Positions 56,163 through 64,000 of a stretch of 64,000 nt of DNA are shown here, piece after piece. The translations under genes were made by a program, and so were the position numbers. The DNA comes from Acanthococcus lagerstroemiae (Eukaryota > Arthropoda > Insecta > Hemiptera > Eriococcidae). Location of the stretch: positions 73,690,344 through 73,754,343 of the forward strand of contig CM063108.1 of the NCBI GenBank assembly GCA_031841125.1. The letters run 5' to 3'. A model generated the notes under the pieces. It was not told where the DNA came from and ran no database searches. It saw only the letters and a list, made by a program, of their open reading frames with translations. The first letter of the stretch is position 1. Each line of letters opens with the position of its first letter.

Positions 56163-56363
56163 ATGAAACATGTAAAATTAAATATAAAAACTATAATACA
56201 GCGAGAAGCATGGAAAAATCATAAAAGAATTCTACAATATGATAATTTAACAGAAATGTTGGATCGGCTATCGGCTTTTTCCGCTTATCAGCTTCACTTC
56301 ACATCGGCACAACTCAGTGCTGCCATAATAGAAACATCAAAGCCATTTGGACGCTATTCCTAG
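56163..56363 (+). CDS. Short open frame divergent from SNRNP48, product unknown
   Basis: 66 codons from ATG 56163, starting 100 bp from the SNRNP48 start on the opposite strand. From 56202 the translation (REAWKNHKRI, NLTEMLDRLSAF, ETSKPFGRYS) is amphipathic and protein-like. The DNA just before it (ATAATACAG) could also be a splice acceptor, making this the last exon of a plus-strand gene. I recognise no family. It may share a bidirectional promoter with SNRNP48 or be chance. Confidence 0.3.
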   Translation: MKHVKLNIKTIIQREAWKNHKRILQYDNLTEMLDRLSAFSAYQLHFTSAQLSAAIIETSKPFGRYS

Positions 56364-56403
56364 CAAAATTGCAAAATCCGCTTATTGAGAACACGTGATT
56401 CGA

Positions 56404-56870
56404 AGATTCGAACGGTGTTTGGAACCGGAACCGAAACCGAATCCGGAACCCATTCAAATTCAACAGTTTCATGAGACCGAAACCAAAACCCTTTAATGTG
56501 CCAAAGACCAAATTAAGACCTAAAACCTTAAACTCAACTGGTCATTAACCAAAACACAAACCAATTATGGCTGATTTGACTATAGAAATGATGAGATTTT
56601 TATTTTGTTTGAGAAAGATCTTTTGAGCACGACTGAAACCGATTCATTATGTGAAGTGAAGACCATAACCAAAACCGGCTTAGCAATGAAAGACCGAAAT
56701 AAGACCCTTTCAGTATTTTAAATCGGTCTCATGACCGAAACCGAAACCTATTGAGAAATTAAATGGAAGTTCCGAACCGAAACCAACCTAAATGGAAGCT
56801 ACAAGCCCGAAACCAATCAAAACGAAAAATTGAATCGATTCCAAACACTGCATTCGAAGTTCAAGAAAGA
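56404..56870. repeat. CCGAAACC-rich degenerate repeat
   Basis: GGAACCGGAACCGAAACCGA, GAGACCGAAACCAAAACC, GACCGAAACCGAAACC and GAACCGAAACCAA recur throughout. It is related in phrase to 34131-34382 and 34643-34760. It is non-coding. Confidence 0.55.
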
Positions 56871-56901
56871 GCCATGTTGTCATATATCTAGAAGTTTTAT
56901 G

Positions 56902-57085
56902 TATGACAATATCGTTTACTGATAAGCTTTTTTCAACGTGAGTACTCATTTTTGAATCAGGTTCCCGGTTTTGAAAAATTCTACCTTTTACGCTCTTTCC
57001 AACGATACTAATAACTCATTTTGTTAACAAATGTTAGTTGGTCCTCCTTTTGTTGAATGTTGATGAACAGCGTCCATATAGAAAG
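56902..57085 (+). repeat. Dispersed repeat, copy 2 (copy 1 at 53045-53215)
   Basis: ATCGTTTACTGATAAGCTTT, TTTCAACGTGAGT, TTTACGCTCTTTCC, AACGATACT and CAGCGTCCATA align with 53045-53190. The family is unnamed. Confidence 0.65.
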
Positions 57086-59570
57086 TTGGGTATCATGATT
57101 ATGCTTGAAGAGTTAACCCTAGGTGAATTCTAGTAACCAATCAGCAAACACCTTTGTTAGGTTCAGCTGAAATTTATTACACTTCAGTATGCAGTCTCGT
57201 TGTCTAGATACCCTTTCCCAAGAACCCTTACTAGCTACAGCTCTGCAGAGATGAAGCCGTAAGAGACAGGTTGCAACCTATACAGCTACTAGAGGAATGC
57301 CATTTTCATTTTTAATATTCCCCTATTGGGTATTTCTTTCCTCCTCCCATTCTTCCAACTATTAAGCCAGCCTAAAACACCTTAATACACCAGCCTATAC
57401 CTTCCGAATTGGACCTAGCACCCGTAAAAGTTCACAATGACTTATATGCAGCCAATCTATCCCTGCCTGACTTACAATTGGACGAACGTTCTGGTTTCCT
57501 TTCTCAAGATGTTAGCTGGTGTCTTGAGTTCTGGTAGGTAAAATATGAAAAAATTAAGTAAAAAATAATAAAATAGCGACGGGAAATATTTCACTGGTCA
57601 CGTGGTCACTGCTTCCTGATTCAATTATGATCTGTAGACCACCCTCAAGTAAACTGATTTCGACTTCCTAGTATCCAGATCAAAAATCCAGAAATCAAAA
57701 GGACTTAACTCATAAAAACAGCTATCATTCTGAAGCCCACAGGTATCATAAATATTATTTGAGAGGGGGGGGGGCACGGAACTTCCAGAGAGGGATAATA
57801 ACCTTCACTTCTCTTAAGAAAAAGGCCAACTCCTCCAGTAAAAGAATGCAATTTTTTCTTTAAAAACATTCGTTATTTTAATCCACCCATGGGGGAGGGG
57901 TTAATACCACATTTGTCTCCTCTAAGAAGCATTGCACAAGAAAATTTTCGGCCAACAGCAGCAAGTATTAGATCACATGGGAAACAACAAATTCATTTCG
58001 GTTTAAATTTCTAATGTACAAATCTGTATTAGGTATGCAATTACTGCCACCGAAATTGGTACATCCTTATTACATGTATTCGAAGTTAAGAATCAAAAAA
58101 TTTATTTGGTTTTAAAAAAAAATTGATATATTCTGTCATATTTCACGCACCATTCAACACTACACGAATTTGGAAGCCATGTCCAATGAATGGGTTGAGT
58201 TATCAGGGTATCACTTTAAAATACAAGTTCTTCCAACCAACAAACAACAAGCCATCAACCAGTAATTGAATTTCCAAACTGAAACAACATGTCTATGTTG
58301 AACAGAACTTCGTCAGATACGTTAGGAAAAATCTGTTATTCTCCATATGTTATAAAATAATCACGAGATAGTTATGTCTCCAGTCGAATAATTGTCATAC
58401 CACAAACACTGAGCGTGGGGAAAAATCTTTCCTGCGAATAAAGTAGCACAGATATTTGAAGAATAATTTCAACAATTTCAATCGTTATCCAGGGTAACAG
58501 ATATCCATTTTTATCCTGGGGAAAAATGGATAAAATTAATGAAATAACCTGTTGCAAATCGAGTTACATTTCACAAAAAAGAAGACAGTTTATACCTGTA
58601 AAACTCCTAGTAAAAGTGTAGTGTTCAAGATTAGAATTATGAACAAACTCAAGCAAGATGCTGAAATATTTTTCGAGAATATTTTTCCATCTACAAATAG
58701 AAGTTTAAGATACAGAAAACACTCGTCGTAAATGTTCCTAATTCATAAATAACATATATTACAACTACTATGTGCCAAGACACGCTGACGTCTGACTGAT
58801 CCCAGAAAAAATGGACATTTTCATGTTTTTGGAAAATTTATAGTTACATGAATGCCTGTGTTTAGAAAGCCAGGATTCTTACAATCGATTTACTGGATTT
58901 AAAGCGTTCGGAAATTCAATTATGATACGAATTTAATGGGATCAATATTGCACTATCGTAGAACCTAATGACAGAGAAAATAAGGATGGAGCAATACCGT
59001 AATACCAAAAACGAAGTGAGGAAAGTCTACTGTATCCCAAAATCTGATAAACATCATACAACAGCATGGACTAGAAAAATATTAAATATGGCAATTAAAT
59101 CTGAGCGGAAAATATAGAATGGATACAGAAGATGAAAATTTGGCTACAAGTAATTCTCCAATAAAGTAGATTCGTAAATATTATTAGTTTTTCCTACTTA
59201 CAATTCGAAAACCACAGCCCAGTATTATATACAAAGGACAGTAATAGAAAAATGTGTGCGTATAGTAGAACTTACAAACGCGAACTTGCAGCTATAACAG
59301 AAATCAATCCAGTTTCAAAAATAGTGAATTTCAAAAATATACATCGAAGTCATAAATGACACAAACTAACCTGTTTGAAAAGCATGATTTATTCACAAAA
59401 TGTTTTAATAAAAATTCTAAAAATTAAACAATTATGATTACACTGGTAAGATGTTCCTACAGACTTACGTATGGAAAGTAATGTTAATAACCAACAATTA
59501 CTGTTCAAAAATTATACGCGCAAAGGACGGGGAAAGGGCGCGCGAACTTTACGAAAGATAAAGATAATTC
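57086..59570. other. Intergenic, nothing recognised
   Basis: No supported gene. G runs near 57766 and 57891 resemble the MITE poly-G/C tracts, but no paired ends were found. Confidence 0.4.
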
Positions 59571-59976
59571 GGACCTAGCAGCGCGGTGTAGCGCTAGCAT
59601 CGAGTCTTCCCCTTTGCCGCACCAACGTTACCAACGTTAGGATAGCGGAGAACGTCTCCATGCATTTAAATGGGAAAATCGTGATTTTCATTTCGTTCCA
59701 ATTTCGTCAAAAATTCATTTATGATAGCAATCCAAGTGAAAATAGGTAGCCCAGTAACGATTAAATAATATTTAGGACAAGTTTTTGCAAAAAAATGTAT
59801 TGGAATTAGTACAGAGTCACTCGAAAATTGAAGTTTTTCACGGCATGTTCTATTAGCTTTGATATTTATCCTAACGTTGATAAGAGCGACATAATATGTG
59901 CGTGCGTTAGTAATGGTGTGTAAACGGATGTTATTAAAAACTTTCACCAGATGTCAGCCACTACGCTGCTAGGTCC
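59571..59976. mobile_element. TIR element with CpG-rich ends and one open frame
   Basis: The ends are GGACCTAGCAGCGCGGTG and, inverted, GGACCTAGCAGCGTAGTG, identical for 13 bp. AGCGCTAGC.TCG near the left end recurs at about 50569-50580 inside the second pogo-like MITE. A minus-strand frame of 93 codons (59666-59947, GTG start, no ATG) fills the interior and has a hydrophobic segment (YYLIVTGLPIFTWIAIINEF) near its C-terminus. Superfamily and target duplication are undetermined. Confidence 0.5.
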
Positions 59977-60181
59977 AAATAGCGGTATAACACAAATATG
60001 TTTTTCAAATTTCTGGCAGATCCGTCCCAAATGTTTTTCATCAAATTAAAATAATTATTATACTCTTCATAATTCTCAGTTAATTAAGGAATGTATGGAA
60101 TGGAAGAAAAATAAACAATTTGCAAGACTAGTGAATAACATATGAGTAACATGTACTCTATGGTTAAGTGTTACATTTTAG

Positions 60182-61241
60182 CAGGGATGAGAAGTTTAAG
60201 CCGATAACCGCTTAAGCTCATTATTGAACGGCTTTTAAGTGAATGAAAAAGTCAGCCATTCGCTGTTCATTAAGCGCAAAGCCAGCCAAAAAGGATACGC
60301 TGAGCAGCTTAATTAAGACATTCACATTTTCTATCAAAACGCCGAAAAAAATCACACCACTTAATTTTTTAAGTTGAAAAATCATGTCAGCGGCCGCGGG
60401 TTCTGGGTTCCGGCTTCTGGGTTGTTCTTTGTGTTCGCCTGTTTCCTTGGTGCTTCCTGCTTCAGTGCTTCAGTGTCGACTTCGCTTCACGTTTCACGTC
60501 TGACTGATGTTGACGTTGACCAGTAAGTACTAAGCATAGATAACCAATATAACTTCTACATACGAAGTTCATACTTGATGAATTATTCACCAGGGATGAT
60601 AAGCCAATCAGTAAAGCTTAAAATTATGGCTTTTGCTTACGACCTTGAAAATATGGCTGATGCTTATAGCTTATGAATTGATTGGCTTAAGCTTATGGCT
60701 TATAGCTTAAACTTATGGCTTATTTCTATTTCCAGCAATTGGTATGAGCGCTATAGTCAGGGTAAGTTTTTCTGTTATCAATTTTGGAAGAAATGGTGAT
60801 GAATGCCCATTAACATTGTGTGTGGATTATTGGTTTGAAAATCATAAAATAAAAAATGGTAAGATAAAATTTATATATTTAAAATTTTCAGATTTGAGAA
60901 ACAAACAAAAAAATCATAAGTCAGCCGAAAAAATAAGGCTTATGCTTATGGCTTATAGCTTACAGAACATTTGGCTTAAACTTATAGCTGACTTAATTGC
61001 CGAAAAACCTTCAGCTTATGGCTTAAATCTTATAGCTTATGGCTGACTTATCATCCCTGTTATTCACTATGGTCGATTTCATGCGGAATTGAGTATAATG
61101 TTGTTGAAAAAAAAGCCGATAGCGAAACGCTGAAAAGCTAATGATAAGGGCAAAAAGCTGAAGCTAAGCGAATGAGATTTTTGGAAAAACTTTTAAGTTT
61201 AAGCGAAAGTTTAAGTTTAACAGTTTAAGCTTCTCATCCCT
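60182..61241. mobile_element. hAT MITE (outer) with perfect 8-bp duplication
   Basis: The ends are CAGGGATGAGAAGTTTAAGC and, inverted, CAGGGATGAGAAGCTTAAAC. The flanks CATTTTAG at 60174-60181 and 61242-61249 are identical. Removing the nested element and one copy of its duplication leaves about 575-583 bp. It is non-coding. Confidence 0.9.
60591..61059. mobile_element. hAT MITE (inner, nested) with perfect 8-bp duplication
   Basis: The ends are CAGGGATGATAAGCCAAT and, inverted, CAGGGATGATAAGTCAGCC. The flanks TTATTCAC at 60583-60590 and 61060-61067 are identical. Both sub-terminal regions carry repeats of CTTATGGCTTATAGCTTA, likely former transposase binding sites. The frame at 60744-61046 spans the interior but has no known domain. 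Confidence 0.9.
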
Positions 61242-61249
61242 GCATTTTA

Positions 61250-62770
61250 GGAAGTTTTGTTACGTTAATTTTGTGCATGATTTTACTTATAAATACTTAT
61301 AATTATTACGAATAATTATTCAGTCGATACATATATGGTACTTTTAGCATTTAGAACAATGCGATATTGGTGGGAGAAAATGGAACCTCACGAAGTGGAT
61401 AAAAGAAAACGAGATTCTAAAAGCACAAATCACAGTTTCTCTAACACCGAAGATTAAAAATCTTACAACTAAAATCACAATTTGGTACTAAGAAAAGTAC
61501 CACATAGCACACACTTACTTATAATGTACAATTAAATGAGTGTCTAAAAGAACGTACAAAAATTTTTCGTAACACTGATTCATGGATCATTCTCTGCTTA
61601 TAGATAGCTTCAGATAGCGGGTAGTTTTTTTGAAAATAAGAACCTTCTCAAATTATTCTCCACACAATGCCTGATTCAAGAGAAAAGCGCCCCGGGGACC
61701 AATCCTTGAAAGGCCCCCGCATAAAAAAAGTTTTCGGAGTTTCTCATTCTTTGAACAATTTGTTCTTCACTTACCGTTACCGCATGAAAATGGAGCTAAA
61801 AGCAGAAATAGGCAAAATCAAGAATTAAAAAAAAAAACGCGTGATTTTAAAAGTTCAATACCTAAAATGATGCTAAGAGAAAGCGAAATATTCGACAGGC
61901 ACGAAATCCTGGTATTACAGTCTTTGTCTCGCACAGACATACTCACGTCTGAGGAATGGCGGTAAAAGGATGGCATAGCGGTTTCGAATGTCTCACAACC
62001 GCTATTCACGATTATACCTGGAAAACGATTAATAATTTCAAGAGTAAGCAGGCTCTCCATGAGGTACCAGCAGAACAATTTGTAAGTGGAAGTCCCCCTT
62101 CGAAGGAGAGAAAAAGTACAGAGATGCGGGTGAGCGGCTTTAGAAAGTCGTCATAATGTAGTCGAATAGCATGAATATTGCTGATTACATTCATGGTGTA
62201 ACACAATACATCATATTAAATTGAACCCACCACTTCCTTTCATTGTCCATTCATCATCTAATGCTATCTTTTGAGGAACCACAAAGCCTACTTCCTTGTA
62301 GTTCTTGGATAACGCTAAAAGACTTCGTTTTCTATTATGAAACACTAGCATTTTGAATTCACCGCGCATTCGAGTGTTCAAATTTATCGGGCGGTGAATT
62401 TACCTAGTTTTATCTCCCTGCAATGAATTTACCAAGGACAAAGGTCGCCATCTCCTAAGATGAAAATCTCAAGAGGCATAACTCATGATGGCAGGAGGTA
62501 TATCGCCAGCGTTCACGGTAAATCTTTATTTTCTCCATGTGTGGGCCAACAACTATAATAAGTTGAATATGATAATTTTACGAAGGAACATGCTCTTTGA
62601 AACTTCGTACGCACCCGTGTATTCAACGTGTAGGGCAATAAAGCCATACTCTCACGACACTCATAACAATACAGCAATAAAGAACCCATCAAACTACAGA
62701 CTAGAGAAACTGATGAAAATCAAGTTATTCGCGTTATGTTACTTATTGCAACTCTAAAACGAAATAAATA
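61250..62770. other. Intergenic / 3' flank of the NCKIPSD-like gene
   Basis: No gene is supported. The last few hundred bases are expected to hold the 3' untranslated region of the minus-strand gene. An AATAAG (62738-62733, minus) is the nearest polyadenylation-like signal. Confidence 0.4.
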
Positions 62771-63902
62771 TTAAACTTTTAAGCGAGAAAGACAATCAGT
62801 AATTTCGTTAATCAACTTGCGGTTTGGGGAATCGCCATTTTCATCTTCGCTGCAAATACGGGACACGCATGACTGTATATCTGCAATTCGATCTCCATAC
62901 ACGGAATCGTCTGTTCTCAAAACAATTTGCTTGATCAACATCAATCGTTGGTTCGTTTCCTGAAATTTGAATGAAATGACAGAATTATGATAAAATCTCT
63001 ATACGACACAGAAATAACTCGCCAGGCAGGCTTCCTACACAACATTCGCCGGAATTCCTCCGTCCCCAATAAGAAGCTCTCCGTCATCACCGATGAGTCC
63101 ATACATTACTTTCACCTAGTCACAACATCCTCATGTCCAAATTAACTCGTTCGCTGTTCAGAAAGTCTTTGGGAATAGATAGTGGTATCAACTTACGTTA
63201 TTTGTGGGCGCATCGTCCATTAGCTGACGCAGTACAATATCAATCAGAACTCGGACATCGTTATTGTAAAATAAATTTGACGTCGCATCATTCGAAAAAA
63301 TGTCCGTGATCATTTTCAATAATGAATTAGGTGAACTCGACTCGTGATTAAGACATTCAACTGGGTCCTCTGCGAAATACAGACTCACTTAAAAGATCTC
63401 GTAAGTACTTTTTCATTTCAGTAATAGAGTTAATTTAACGCTGAAAACACAAAGCTGATGTACAGGCAACAAATTCAAACAGTTCAACTGACAAATTCTT
63501 AAAGACCTTGAGGATCATTTACACACGAGGAAAAGACAAAACATAATAATTTGAAAAATTAAATGACTAAATTATATCATTAGTATCGCGCGAATGCCAC
63601 GATTACGGAACAAATGAGTCGAGTAAAATACTAACTTGCCCTGTTAAAAAGTAATAACAACGTTTCTGAAAATATTTTCGGATTTTCTGCTTCTGACAAT
63701 GCTTGGATGGTAAGGTTCTCAGAGATCGGTCTATCACTAGGAAACTGCAGGTTGTAAACCAATATAAGGTTGACCAATTGAACAACAATATCCTCTCGTT
63801 CAGGATCATCATTAGACGATTCTATCAACTGAAGAATCAGCAGTAAAAATTTTTTTCCTATTGAATCTGGAAGAAACGGAAGAATTCGTATAAAAAGATA
63901 CA
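62771..63902 (-). CDS. nckipsd: NCKIPSD/SPIN90 homologue, last three exons (partial)
   Basis: Minus-strand exons 63902-63636, 63369-63197 and 62959-62771, with GT/AG introns and matching phases. The stop is at 62773-62771. The joined translation runs through ALSEAENPKIFSETLLLLFN, NRAKDPVECLNHE, LLKMITDIFSNDATSNLFYN, NDVRVLIDIVLRQL and a final exon starting ETNQRLMLIKQIV. This order matches the C-terminal leucine-rich region of NCK-interacting protein with SH3 domain (SPIN90/WISH), which in animals binds Arp2/3 and regulates actin nucleation at the cell cortex. The N-terminal SH3 domain and earlier exons lie beyond position 64000, and the exon upstream of 63902 could not be fixed. Confidence 0.85.
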
Positions 63903-64000
63903 CTGTATTTCCAGTCAGAATGAAATAATTTGCAGTAAAATGAACTATTTTGCTCTACCGAAGTAAATCACGGGTAAGGGTTCACCGACGGCAAAGAGTT

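Noticed and set aside
1..64000. CRISPR array, operon or other prokaryotic system
   Set aside because: Split genes with GT/AG introns, SINE, RTE, hAT and Penelope-like remnants show animal nuclear DNA; the repeats found are not spaced direct repeats of CRISPR type.

Overview
The window is nuclear DNA from an animal, almost certainly an insect. It is AT-rich, its genes are split by GT/AG introns, and it is crowded with decayed transposons. The species cannot be read from the sequence; the repeat content and an E93-like gene would suit a hemipteran, but that is an inference. Only three protein genes are convincing, all on the minus strand. Most of the window is intron or intergenic DNA made of satellites, hAT-type miniature elements (MITEs), a tRNA-derived SINE and broken retroelements.

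Layout. 1-4100: two degenerate satellites (about 30-bp and about 140-bp units). 4591-6252: nested terminal-inverted-repeat (TIR) elements. 6340-7010: a CpG-richer island. 8380-11340: a long array of degenerate GAGTCTT repeats. 12975-16347: two inverted copies of one MITE family. 21949-26150: a 1401-codon exon whose order of CtBP-type motif then nuclear-receptor box fits the insect ecdysone-response factor E93/Mblk-1. Its reading frame runs into a splice donor, so the DNA-binding exons must lie further along the minus strand and are not visible here. 26184-27100 is its GC-rich 5' flank.

27629-29758: a hAT transposase remnant nested in another TIR element, then a MITE with a perfect 8-bp duplication. 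29848-35262: reverse transcriptase scraps, a SINE fragment, a repeat pair, a decayed open frame and two more MITEs. 41075-41294: a full SINE with target duplication. 43700-44163: a pogo/Tigger-like MITE. 44290-46990: a nearly full-length but broken RTE-type retrotransposon. 48061-48900: a Penelope-like remnant with a GIY-YIG domain. 49513-51572: two large inverted repeats flanking a second pogo-like MITE.

54018-56062: a five-exon gene for the U11/U12 snRNP 48-kDa protein (SNRNP48), with an intact CHHC zinc finger. 59571-61249: a TIR element, then two hAT MITEs nested one inside the other, each with a perfect 8-bp duplication. 62771-63902: the last three exons of an NCKIPSD/SPIN90 homologue, which continues past the right edge. 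The three genes have no evident joint pathway: a metamorphosis transcription factor, a minor-spliceosome component and an actin-nucleation regulator.
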